A DNA stretch of 50,366 bases from NCBI GenBank assembly GCA_902767845.1, contig CACXIV010000008.1:1-50366 (forward strand), in the 5' to 3' direction. Below the pieces are notes generated by a model. The model had not been told where the DNA came from and did no database searches. It worked only from the letters and a program-made list of their open reading frames with translations. This document shows, one piece after another, positions 15,324 through 23,284 of this stretch (within the stretch, counting starts at the first letter, position 1; every line of letters begins with the position of its first letter). The stretch comes from an uncultured Ruminococcus sp. Its GTDB lineage: Bacteria; Bacillota; Clostridia; Oscillospirales; Acutalibacteraceae. The translations under genes were made by a program, and so were the position numbers.

Positions 15324-16742
15324 CTATTTCCAGAAGCTCAGCTGAGAATCGTCAAGACCGATATTCTTAGCCCTGAAAACCGGGTTGAGCCGTTTCTTTT
15401 TCTGCTGTTCAAAATCCCTGAGCGCCTTGATCGCAACACCGGAAAGGATAACGCAGCAGGGTATGTTTATTAGCGTCATGCCGCCCATGGTTATGTCGGC
15501 GATGCTCCACGCCAGATCCATCGGCGCGAGCGCTCCGGCAAAGATGACGGCTACGCAGATCAGGTAGAAGAAGGTCATGAATTTCTTTGAAGGCGGACGC
15601 TTTTTGTTAAGGTAAGCCAGCGCGTTGTCCACGTAGTACAGGTTGCCGATCAGGGTCGTAAAGGCGAAAAGCACCATGGCTATCGTTATGAAAACGGGAC
15701 CGAAGCCGCCGAACACGGTCGAGACCGCGTTTTGAACATACGGCGCGCCTGCCATCTCGTCGGTGTTCGCGACTCCCGAGCAGAGGCACATCAGCGCCGT
15801 GGCGGTGCAGAGGAGCATTGTGTCGATATATACCGAGACGGTCTGAACCAAGCCCTGCTTTGCCGGGTGGGTTACGTCAGCGGAAGCCGAGGCGTTGGGC
15901 GCCGAGCCCACGCCTGCCTCGTTTGAAAACAGTCCTCTTTTGATTCCGAGCACCATGCACGAACCGCTCAGTCCGCCGAAGATAGCCCTGAAATCGAACG
16001 CGTCGCGGAAGATCGAGGCAAATGCCTCGGGAATATATGTGACGTGAGCGAAGATAATAATAAGCGAAACGAGCACGTAAGCGACGCCCATGACCGGAAC
16101 GATCTTTTCGGTCAGCTTTATTATACGTCCGCCGCCGCCGAGTATGCAGAACGCGACGCCTGCCGCGAGCAGTCCGCCGACGATCACCGGTGTCCAGAAG
16201 CTGTCGTAGAACTCGTATACCGCGAACGACGACTGCAGATTATAAGAGCAGAGCAGGTTGAAGCCGAACGCGTAGGTCGCGATCAGGAATACGCAGAACA
16301 CCGCGGCGATGACCGGCAGGTGCAGCGCCTTTTCTATATAATATGCAGGACCGCCGTAGCTGTTGCCGTTTTTATCCTTTTGCTTAAAGATCTGAGCGAG
16401 CGTGCTCTCGATGAACGCCGAGGACGCGCCGATTATGCACATCAGCCACATCCAGAAGCAGGCGCCGGGTCCTCCGATGCAGATAGCCGTGGAGACTCCG
16501 ACGATATTGCCCGTTCCGACTCGTGACGCAGTGGAAACCATCAGCGCCTGAAAGGAAGAAACCTTTTGCGAGGAAGCGGGTTTTTCAACGATCAGCTTGC
16601 ACGCCGTTCCGAAAAGCCTGATCTGAACGAATTTGGTGCGGAATGTAAAATACAGTCCCGCCGCGGCAAGCACGATCACAAGAATCGGGTAGTACATAAA
16701 GTCGTCAACCTTGCCGAAAAAGTCGGTAATTGCCTGAAACAT
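15324..16742 (-). CDS. Alanine/glycine:cation symporter (AGCS family)
   Basis: The 472-residue membrane transporter has about 11 helices and the AGCS signature GLFSNEAGVGSAPNASASAD, plus an N-terminal block FVQIR and the ASRVGTGNIVGV stretch. It imports alanine or glycine with sodium (or protons). The start used is the ATG at 16742 with GGAGG seven bases before it; an upstream in-frame codon gives 11 more residues but no ribosome site. It is the first gene of a three-gene leftward operon. Amino acid specificity cannot be read from the sequence. Confidence 0.95.
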   Translation of the reverse strand: MFQAITDFFGKVDDFMYYPILVIVLAAAGLYFTFRTKFVQIRLFGTACKLIVEKPASSQKVSSFQALMVSTASRVGTGNIVGVSTAICIGGPGACFWMWLMCIIGASSAFIESTLAQIFKQKDKNGNSYGGPAYYIEKALHLPVIAAVFCVFLIATYAFGFNLLCSYNLQSSFAVYEFYDSFWTPVIVGGLLAAGVAFCILGGGGRIIKLTEKIVPVMGVAYVLVSLIIIFAHVTYIPEAFASIFRDAFDFRAIFGGLSGSCMVLGIKRGLFSNEAGVGSAPNASASADVTHPAKQGLVQTVSVYIDTMLLCTATALMCLCSGVANTDEMAGAPYVQNAVSTVFGGFGPVFITIAMVLFAFTTLIGNLYYVDNALAYLNKKRPPSKKFMTFFYLICVAVIFAGALAPMDLAWSIADITMGGMTLINIPCCVILSGVAIKALRDFEQQKKKRLNPVFRAKNIGLDDSQLSFWK

Positions 16743-16870
16743 AACGATCCTCCAAACCGGGTTGATTATACTCACGTTTTACGCGTGTTTTGAACGCGCT
16801 GCGTATTACAATAATTATAACCTATTGCGCACTGCCGTATTTTTGCTTTACAGAATTAAATTTGTTACAA

Positions 16871-16892
16871 ATCTGTCACATATCTGTCACAT
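16871..16892. repeat. Tandem 11-bp repeat, possible operator
   Basis: ATCTGTCACAT occurs twice head to tail, one helical turn apart, between the divergent AGCS and CdaR-like genes. The rest of 16743-17087 holds the cdaR-like promoter and a small GGGGAT/ATCCCC hairpin near 16919-16944. No gene is seen in it. Confidence 0.5.
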
Positions 16893-16972
16893 AGATGTGT
16901 TATTATATCGTTGTACCCGGGGATAATAATGCAAAATCCCCAAAAAAATTCCGAGAAATTTGTTGATAGAGG

Positions 16973-17001
16973 TTGATTTTTTCTGAGATTTTGTGTATTA
17001 T
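16973..17001 (+). promoter_or_regulatory. Promoter of the CdaR/PucR-like regulator
   Basis: TTGATT (16973-16978), 17 bases and TATTAT (16996-17001), followed by a leader of about 80 bases and AAGAGGTAAGAGAT before the ATG. Confidence 0.65.
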
Positions 17002-17087
17002 GTATATGAGGGTAATTTAAATAACTGCGCCCAAAACGCTATTTAAGCCTATTATACAAAATTTATGCAGAAAAAGAGGTAAGAGAT

Positions 17088-18173
17088 ATGTCTAACAGAT
17101 TATTTCAGGGTATAGTGCATCAGATGAAGGATGCGGTTGACAGAACAATCGGCGTTATCGACGAAACTTCTGTTGTTATCGCCTGCTCGGAGCTCGGAAA
17201 AATCGGAGAGGTCAACGAGAGCATCAATTCGGAAACGCTCAGCTCAACAGCTCCGTTCGTTATCAGCGGCTACACATATAAATCTTTCGGCAACAGCGCG
17301 AAGTACGACTACGCCGTGTTTGTCCAGGGCACTGACGAGTACGCTCAGAAGTACGCTCACCTGCTGGCTGTTTCGTTCGCGAGCATCAAGCAGTATTACG
17401 ACGAAAAGTACGACCGCTCAAACTTCATCAAAAATGTAATCCTCGACAACATTCTTCCCGGCGATATTTACCTCAAGGCGAGAGAGCTTCACTTCAACAG
17501 CGAGGTATCGCGCGTATGTCTGCTTATCAAGATAGTGTCCAAGACCGATGTTTCTGCTTATGATATCGTTCAAAATCTTTTCCCCGACAAGTCAAAGGAT
17601 TTTGTCATCAACATCAACGAGGAGGAGATCGCTCTTGTAAAAGAGGTAAAGCCCGACACGGAGGGCCGCGATCTCGAAAAGCTCGCAAGCTCTATCGCGG
17701 ACACTCTCTCGAGCGAGTTCTACACCCACTGCGTTGTCGGTATCGGCACCACCGTAACCGGCATAAAGGATCTCGCGCGTTCCTTCAAGGAAGCCCAGTC
17801 GGCGCTTGAGGTCGCCAAGGTATTCGATACCGAGCGCACCATCGTAAGCTACGATAACCTCGGCATCGCCCGTCTTATCTATCAGCTTCCCACGACCCTG
17901 TGCAAGATGTTCCTCAAAGAGGTGTTCAAGCGCGGTTCGATCGAGACCCTCGATCAGGAGACCCTGTTCACCATCCAGCGCTTTTTCGAGAACAACCTCA
18001 ACGTATCGGAGACTTCAAGAAAGCTCTTCGTTCACCGCAACACCCTTGTTTACAGGCTTGAAAAGATCAAGAAGCTCACGGGTCTTGACCTGCGCGAGTT
18101 CGAGGACGCTATCGTATTCAAGGTAGCCCTCATGGTCAAAAAGTACCTTAACGCGAGTCCCGCCAAGTATTAA
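17088..18173 (+). CDS. CdaR/PucR-family transcriptional regulator
   Basis: The 361-residue protein ends with a PucR-type helix-turn-helix: LNVSETSRKLFVHRNTLVYRLEKIKKLTGLD in two parts around 300-335, the standard C-terminus of CdaR/PucR regulators. The central part (about 125-285) fits a GGDEF-like CdaR regulatory domain with no catalytic motif. The N-terminal 110 residues are a possible sensory domain of unknown ligand. Family members respond to diacids, purines or amino acid-derived signals. It has its own promoter and terminators, followed by ftsEX. The gene order may be conserved in relatives, but a link to cell division is only inferred. Confidence 0.87.
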   Translation: MSNRLFQGIVHQMKDAVDRTIGVIDETSVVIACSELGKIGEVNESINSETLSSTAPFVISGYTYKSFGNSAKYDYAVFVQGTDEYAQKYAHLLAVSFASIKQYYDEKYDRSNFIKNVILDNILPGDIYLKARELHFNSEVSRVCLLIKIVSKTDVSAYDIVQNLFPDKSKDFVININEEEIALVKEVKPDTEGRDLEKLASSIADTLSSEFYTHCVVGIGTTVTGIKDLARSFKEAQSALEVAKVFDTERTIVSYDNLGIARLIYQLPTTLCKMFLKEVFKRGSIETLDQETLFTIQRFFENNLNVSETSRKLFVHRNTLVYRLEKIKKLTGLDLREFEDAIVFKVALMVKKYLNASPAKY

Positions 18174-18190
18174 AAGATAAAAATTCTGCT

Positions 18191-18248
18191 CCTGAACGCG
18201 CCTTTTCGCGCGTTCAGGGCGTTGGCATTTTTAACGCCATGTTTTTTT
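18191..18248 (+). terminator. Tandem terminators after the CdaR-like gene
   Basis: The first hairpin is CCTGAACGCG/CGCGTTCAGG (18191-18218). A second, GGCGTT/AACGCC (18218-18238), is followed by TTTTTTT (18242-18248). A third weak GGGC/GCCC hairpin with TTTTT follows near 18253-18270. Confidence 0.8.
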
Positions 18249-18428
18249 AGGGGCTTTTTGCGCCCTTTTTGGAGCGGCTTTCGGTTATTGCCGCGGTGGG
18301 ATCCCACAGTTGGTAATACTTGAAAATAAAAATATTTGCGGTCGGCGATCCGCGCGGTATCATCGTTAACGGTGGCTTTTCGGATCGGGCGCGGCTTTGT
18401 GCCGCCCGCCGCGACAAAAGGTGTATCT

Positions 18429-19280
18429 ATGATTGATTTTTTGAATGTATCAAAAACATATCCTAACGGCACTCACGCGCTGCACAACGTCACCCTGAGT
18501 ATTGACAAGGGCGAGTTTGTGTTTATCGTAGGCGCGTCGGGAGCCGGTAAAAGTACGTTTTTGAAGCTGATAATGCACGAGGAGACCACTACCGAGGGCG
18601 AGATCATCATAAACGGCAACAAGCTGTCAAAGATGAAAAGGCGCGACGTTCCTTATCTTCGCCGTCATATGGGTATCGTGTTCCAGGATTTCAGGCTGAT
18701 CGAAAAAATGACAGTGTTCGACAACGTCGCCTTCGCCATGCGCGCGGTAGGCGAGAACACCGCGACGATCAAAAAAAGAGTCCCTTACGTCCTAAACCTT
18801 GTAGGGCTCAAGGACAAGATGAAAAACAAGCCGAGCGAGCTTTCGGGCGGCGAGCAGCAGCGCGTAAGCCTTGCCAGAGCGCTTGTTAACAACCCCGAAA
18901 TCATAATAGCCGACGAGCCTACAGGCAACGTCGACCCCGAGCTCTCGCACGAGATAATCGAGCTTCTCAATGAGATCAACGCCATGGGCACCACCGTGCT
19001 CGTAGTTACTCATGAGCATGAGCTTGTGCGTGAGTTCCACCAGAGGGTGGTCACCATTGACCACGGCAAGGTTATCGGAGATACCGGCGGCGGGATTGCG
19101 CCTTCGGGATATGACTCGGACGACGACTATACCCTTGAGTACAGCGAGTACGAGGAGGATATCGATCTCACCGACGACGAGATCACCGATAATTACGACG
19201 GCGAGACCTACGACGACGAGGATGATTACGGCGACGATCCGCCGCAGTATCCCGACAATGTAGTGATCGTGCCCGACTGA
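18429..19280 (+). CDS. ftsE: Cell division ATPase FtsE with acidic C-terminal tail
   Basis: The start is the ATG at 18429 with AAAAGGTG before it; the longer in-frame ORF lacks a ribosome site. The core of about 225 residues has Walker A GASGAGKST, signature LSGGEQQR, Walker B IIIADEPTGNVD and the H-loop VTHEHE. FtsE hydrolyses ATP in the cytosol so that FtsX activates peptidoglycan hydrolases at the division site. The gene is followed by ftsX after 15 bases and by an EnvC/PcsB-like hydrolase gene, which supports this role. A tail of about 55 residues, very rich in Asp, Glu and Tyr, extends beyond the usual FtsE end. Confidence 0.96.
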   Translation: MIDFLNVSKTYPNGTHALHNVTLSIDKGEFVFIVGASGAGKSTFLKLIMHEETTTEGEIIINGNKLSKMKRRDVPYLRRHMGIVFQDFRLIEKMTVFDNVAFAMRAVGENTATIKKRVPYVLNLVGLKDKMKNKPSELSGGEQQRVSLARALVNNPEIIIADEPTGNVDPELSHEIIELLNEINAMGTTVLVVTHEHELVREFHQRVVTIDHGKVIGDTGGGIAPSGYDSDDDYTLEYSEYEEDIDLTDDEITDNYDGETYDDEDDYGDDPPQYPDNVVIVPD

Positions 19281-19295
19281 TGAAAGGAAGATGAT

Positions 19296-20201
19296 ATGAA
19301 AGGCTTTGGCTATCTTGTTAAAGAGGGCTTCAGAAACGTGTGGAGTAACCGCATTATGAGTATCGCGTCTGTCTGCGTGCTCATAAGCTGCCTCGTTTTG
19401 ACCGGCGCGGCGGCGCTCTTTTCGATGAACGTCTCAAAGCTTGTGGACGAGGTCGGAGAGAGCAACGAAACGATAGTTTATATCCAGGATGGCTATTCCC
19501 AGCTTGAAGCCGTATATGTAGGAAAAGAGATCGAAAAGGTCCCCAACGTCCAGTCAGCTACCTTCTACTCAAAGGAGGAAGCGTTCGAGCAGTACAGAAA
19601 GACTCTGGGCGACAGCCTTTTCTCGAGGATCGAGGACAGAAACCCGCTTCCCGATTCGTTTATTATCGTGATGGACGACCTCTCAAAGTATGAGGATACC
19701 GTCGCGGAGATACAGAAGATCGAGGGCGTTGACAGGGACAATATTCTTAACCGCAAGGATTTCGCGGATAAGATGACCAGGATCAGCAATCTTGTAAGTA
19801 TAATTTCGATCGCGGTGGTATCGGCGCTGCTTATAATTTCGCTGTTCATCATAGCGAACACGATCAGAGCCACAATGTATTCGCGCCGCTTTGAGATCAG
19901 CATAATGAAATCCGTCGGCGCCACAAACGCCTTTGTGCGCATGCCCTTCCTTGTAGAAGGCATGGTGCTGGGACTTATCTCGGCGGCTATCTCCACCGGA
20001 GTTCTGGCGCTTGTATATCAGGGTATAGGAATGGTTATCGAGAACGCGCAGTCGATTTTTCAGTTCATTCCGTATCTCGACGTTTTGCCGTATGTCGCGG
20101 CGGCGTTTGTGATATTCGGACTGTTCGTGGGCTTCTGCGGCGGCTTTATCTCGATCAGAAAGTATTTGAAAATGGAAGGTAATGAAATTCTCGGCTGGTA
20201 A
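19296..20201 (+). CDS. ftsX: Cell division protein FtsX
   Basis: The 301-residue membrane protein has a first helix at about 22-45 and an extracytoplasmic domain (about 50-165). Helices at about 170-195, 220-245 and 265-290 follow, with the FtsX block ANTIRATMYSRRFEISIMKSVGATN. FtsX transmits the ATPase cycle of FtsE to a hydrolase outside the cell; the gene for such a hydrolase begins 18 bases downstream. The ATG follows GGAAGATGAT. Length and topology are normal for Gram-positive FtsX. Confidence 0.96.
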   Translation: MKGFGYLVKEGFRNVWSNRIMSIASVCVLISCLVLTGAAALFSMNVSKLVDEVGESNETIVYIQDGYSQLEAVYVGKEIEKVPNVQSATFYSKEEAFEQYRKTLGDSLFSRIEDRNPLPDSFIIVMDDLSKYEDTVAEIQKIEGVDRDNILNRKDFADKMTRISNLVSIISIAVVSALLIISLFIIANTIRATMYSRRFEISIMKSVGATNAFVRMPFLVEGMVLGLISAAISTGVLALVYQGIGMVIENAQSIFQFIPYLDVLPYVAAAFVIFGLFVGFCGGFISIRKYLKMEGNEILGW

Positions 20202-20219
20202 CAGCGGAAAGGAGAAAAT

Positions 20220-21575
20220 ATGACTAAGGCAAAGAAAATTATCAGCGCGTTTTTGAGCGTGTGCATTATCGCGGTTCCCGTCGCGACGGGTTTCGTTTCC
20301 GCTAACGCCGAAAGCGTGGAGTCTCTTCAGCAAAGACTCGAGGAGCTCGACAGCAAGAATAAGGAGTATCAGAAGATCCTCGACTCGGCTCAGGACGATA
20401 TTTCGGAGAAAGAGAAGTACAACGACGCTCTTGTGAGCAAAATCGAGAATCTTGATGAAAAAATCGGAGTTACCCGTCAGTCGATCACTGAGCTGAACGA
20501 ACAGATCACAGAGTCTCAGAAAAAGATCCAGCAGGGCAACAGCGATATCGAGGGTCAGGTAGACGCTCTCTGCAAAAGACTTAAAGCGATCTATATGGCA
20601 GGCAGCGCCAGCGACCTTGAGATCATTCTCGGCGCCAAGGATTTTTCTGACTTGATAGACAAAATGACGCTTGTAAAGAGCCTCTCAAAATGCGATCAGG
20701 AGCTTATCGACGAAATCAACGGCAAGCTTCAGGTGATCAACAAGGAAAAGGAAACTCTCGAGGTAAACAAGGCCGACCTCGAAAAGAACGAGGCCTCGCT
20801 CAAAACCGACCTCGACGAGCTCAACAAGACCCTTGAGGAGAACAAGGAGATCCTCCAGGATCTGTATACAAAGACCGACGAGGCGAGGGCCTTCCTCGCG
20901 AACTCGGGCGACGAAAAGGCTCAGATCGAGTCCGAGATCGCCAAGTATTTTGCCGAGCAGGAGGCTGCCAAGGCAAAGGCGGCTCAGCAGCAACAGCAGC
21001 AGAGCGGTTCGCAGAGCAGCTCTTCGTCAAGCTCGTCCGGCTCATCGGATTCAAGCAGCTCGTCAGGCTCGGAGCAGAGCAGCGATGATGATACCGACGA
21101 CTCAGGTTCGGGCGGTTCTTCAAGCTCGGGCGGAACCTCGGTAACTCCGTCTCCTTCGGGATACACATGGCCGACCCCCGGCTTCTACTATCTCTCGTCC
21201 GAGTGGAACGAGGACAGAACCACATACAACCACGGCGCGATCGACATCGCGGGCAGCGGCATCATGGGCGCTCTCGTAGTCGCGGCGGCTAACGGTACCG
21301 TAGCTTATACAAACACATATTGTCCTCACAACTGGGGCAAGAGCGGAAGCTGCGGCTGCGGCGGCGGTTACGGCAAGTATGTCTGGATCGACCACGGCAA
21401 CGGCAAGGAGACCATCTACGCTCACCTCAGCAGCGTTGTGGTATCTCCCGGACAGTATGTCACTGCCGGCACGCCTGTTGGTTACGTCGGCTCCACCGGT
21501 TACTCAACCGGTCCGCACCTCCACTTTGAGTGCCGCATAAACGGCGTCAAGTACAACCCGATGACCGAATTTTGA
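20220..21575 (+). CDS. EnvC/PcsB-like murein hydrolase with coiled coil and M23 domain
   Basis: The 451-residue secreted protein has a signal peptide (about 1-30, ending near ANAES). A long coiled coil (about 33-260) would contact FtsX, a Ser-rich low-complexity linker lies at about 262-315, and a C-terminal LytM/M23 peptidase follows. The zinc-site residues are present: H and D in HGAIDIAG, and HLHFE; AHLS is also there. It should therefore be catalytically active, unlike EnvC. The M23 domain carries an unusual Cys-rich loop, CPHNWGKSGSCGCGGGYG. The gene follows ftsX directly with AAAGGAG before the ATG. Confidence 0.94.
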   Translation: MTKAKKIISAFLSVCIIAVPVATGFVSANAESVESLQQRLEELDSKNKEYQKILDSAQDDISEKEKYNDALVSKIENLDEKIGVTRQSITELNEQITESQKKIQQGNSDIEGQVDALCKRLKAIYMAGSASDLEIILGAKDFSDLIDKMTLVKSLSKCDQELIDEINGKLQVINKEKETLEVNKADLEKNEASLKTDLDELNKTLEENKEILQDLYTKTDEARAFLANSGDEKAQIESEIAKYFAEQEAAKAKAAQQQQQQSGSQSSSSSSSSGSSDSSSSSGSEQSSDDDTDDSGSGGSSSSGGTSVTPSPSGYTWPTPGFYYLSSEWNEDRTTYNHGAIDIAGSGIMGALVVAAANGTVAYTNTYCPHNWGKSGSCGCGGGYGKYVWIDHGNGKETIYAHLSSVVVSPGQYVTAGTPVGYVGSTGYSTGPHLHFECRINGVKYNPMTEF

Positions 21576-21597
21576 TTTGATCAAATAAATCGACTAA

Positions 21598-21640
21598 AGC
21601 CTCCCTTGCCGTCTGCGGCGGGGGAGGCTCCGTTTTTCTT
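21598..21640 (+). terminator. Terminator of the ftsEX-hydrolase operon
   Basis: AGCCTCCC (21598-21605) pairs with GGGAGGCT (21622-21629), followed by CCGTTTTTC. Confidence 0.85.
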
Positions 21641-21742
21641 ATCCGGCGATACAGGCTGTAAAATTTGCAAACTGTCCCTGCTTTGATTCACACTATTTTC
21701 CTTTCGCAATAGTATGTAGTGTAAAGGAAAGGAGGCAAGGGT

Positions 21743-21883
21743 ATGAATCTGTTTGGAAACAACAACGGCGGCTGCTGCTGGATTATTCTTCTTATCCTCA
21801 TCATCTGCGGTTGCTGCGGCAACAACGGCGGCTGCGGTAACAACGGCTGCGGCGGCAACGACGGCTGCGGCTGCGGATGCTGA
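21743..21883 (+). CDS. Small Cys/Gly/Asn-rich hydrophobic protein
   Basis: This 46-residue ORF has an excellent ribosome site (AAAGGAGG, eight bases before ATG). The product begins MNLFGNNNGG, has one short hydrophobic helix CCWIILLILIICGCC, and ends with a tail made only of Cys, Gly, Asn and Asp. It holds 11 cysteines. I do not recognise a named family. Tiny Gly-rich proteins with one helix occur among spore coat and YjcZ-like proteins, so a spore or envelope role is a guess. An 8-bp inverted repeat (21697-21704 with 21723-21730) lies next to the ribosome site and could mask it. It sits alone between two terminators. Confidence 0.7.
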   Translation: MNLFGNNNGGCCWIILLILIICGCCGNNGGCGNNGCGGNDGCGCGC

Positions 21884-21910
21884 TCGGGAAGCAAAACGGT
21901 GAAATAACGT

Positions 21911-21942
21911 AAAAAAGCGCCCCGGCTTAACTGCCGGGGCGC
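21911..21942 (-). terminator. Terminator of ychF
   Basis: GCGCCCCGGC (21917-21926) pairs with GCCGGGGCGC (21933-21942), with a six-base T-run after it on the minus strand. On the plus strand the hairpin may also end the small Cys-rich gene. Confidence 0.88.
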
Positions 21943-21958
21943 GCTGCGTATCCTGCGC

Positions 21959-23053
21959 TTATACGTTGAATCTGAACAGAACGACGTCGCCGTCCTTCAT
22001 TACATAGTCCTTGCCCTCGCTGCGGACAAGTCCCTTTTCCTTGGCTGCCGCCATGCTGCCGAGCGATACCAGATCGTCATAGGCGATGACCTCGGCTCTG
22101 ATAAAGCCGCGCTCAAAATCCGAGTGGATCTTTCCTGCCGCCTGGGGAGCCTTTGTGCCCTTTTTGATCGTCCACGCCCTGACCTCCTGCTTGCCTGCGG
22201 TGAGGAAGGAGATAAGTCCGAGCAGAGCGTAACATTCCTTGATAAGACGGTCGAGTCCGCTCTCCTCAAGTCCGAGGTCGTTTAGGAACATGGCCTTTTC
22301 CTCGTCGTCCATCTCGACGATCTCCTCCTCGATCTGAGCGCAGATCGGGAGCACGCCGGAGTTTTCGGCGGCGGCGATTTTTTTGACCTCCTGATATCCC
22401 TGATTGCTCTCGATACCGTTCGAGAAATCCTCGTCGCTCATGTTCGCGGCGTAGATCACCGGCTTTGAGGTGAGCAGAGCCACCTCGCCGAGCAGAGCCT
22501 TTTCCTCGTCGTCGCACTCGACGCTTCTGGCGGGTCTGCCGTTTTCAAGGGCTTCGAGCACGCGCTGATAAAAGTCGATGTCGCGCTGATATTTTTTATC
22601 GCCCTTGAGCATCTTTTTCGTCTTGTCGATACGCCTTTCGAGCATTTCCATATCCGACAGTATCAGCTCGAGGTTGATGGTCTCGATATCCCTTTTGGGG
22701 TCTATGCTGCCCTCGACGTGGATAATATCGTCGTTCTCAAAGCAGCGGACAACGTGGACAACGGCGTCGCACTCGCGGATATTCGAGAGGAACTTGTTGC
22801 CCAGACCCTCGCCCTTGGAGGCGCCCTTTACCAGTCCGGCGATATCGACAAATTCTATCGTAGCCGGGGTGTACTTGTCGGGATCGTACATCTCGGCAAG
22901 CTTGTCGAGCCTCTTGTCGGGAACCGAAACAACGCCCACGTTCGGCTCGATCGTGCAGAACGGATAGTTCGCGCTCTGGGCGCCGGCGTTAGTTATCGCG
23001 TTAAAAAGCGTGCTTTTGCCGACGTTCGGCAGTCCTACTATACCTAATTTCAT
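21959..23053 (-). CDS. ychF: Redox-regulated ATPase YchF (Obg family)
   Basis: The 364-residue cytosolic protein, normal length for YchF, has P-loop GLPNVGKST, the G3 block DIAGLVKGAS and NMSD at the G4 place. That replacement of NKxD is the reason family members prefer ATP. The middle has the coiled-coil insertion with repeated Arg/Lys, and the C-terminus is a TGS domain ending with DVVLFRFNV. YchF binds ribosomes and is linked to stress and antioxidant control. The start is the ATG at 23053 after AGGTGATAAAA; the longer in-frame ORF upstream has no ribosome site. It is a single-gene unit. Confidence 0.96.
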   Translation of the reverse strand: MKLGIVGLPNVGKSTLFNAITNAGAQSANYPFCTIEPNVGVVSVPDKRLDKLAEMYDPDKYTPATIEFVDIAGLVKGASKGEGLGNKFLSNIRECDAVVHVVRCFENDDIIHVEGSIDPKRDIETINLELILSDMEMLERRIDKTKKMLKGDKKYQRDIDFYQRVLEALENGRPARSVECDDEEKALLGEVALLTSKPVIYAANMSDEDFSNGIESNQGYQEVKKIAAAENSGVLPICAQIEEEIVEMDDEEKAMFLNDLGLEESGLDRLIKECYALLGLISFLTAGKQEVRAWTIKKGTKAPQAAGKIHSDFERGFIRAEVIAYDDLVSLGSMAAAKEKGLVRSEGKDYVMKDGDVVLFRFNV

Positions 23054-23284
23054 TTTTATCACCTTTTCCGATTCAAAGCTATGCTGTTTCAAAAGCATGC
23101 GGTTCATTTGCCATATCCTATTAAGTATAACATATTTCGAGCTTAATCTCAATATAAAAAAGAAATAAAAATATATTTCAGGTGCGTAGACAGTTTTTCG
23201 TTTTGAATAGTGACATTTGAAATCTGATGTGTTACAATAAATCCAAGCCATATTCGGCAATAAAACATGAAAAGGGGAATTATT

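Noticed and set aside
20995-21130. Repeat or CRISPR-like signal in a Ser-rich stretch
   Set aside because: It is an in-frame Ser-codon-rich linker inside the M23 hydrolase gene with no regular spacing.
21743-21883. Bacteriocin or RiPP precursor for the radical SAM protein
   Set aside because: It lies 7 kb away on the other strand, lacks a leader and cleavage-site pattern and has no adjacent export or maturation genes; kept only as a small protein of unknown role.
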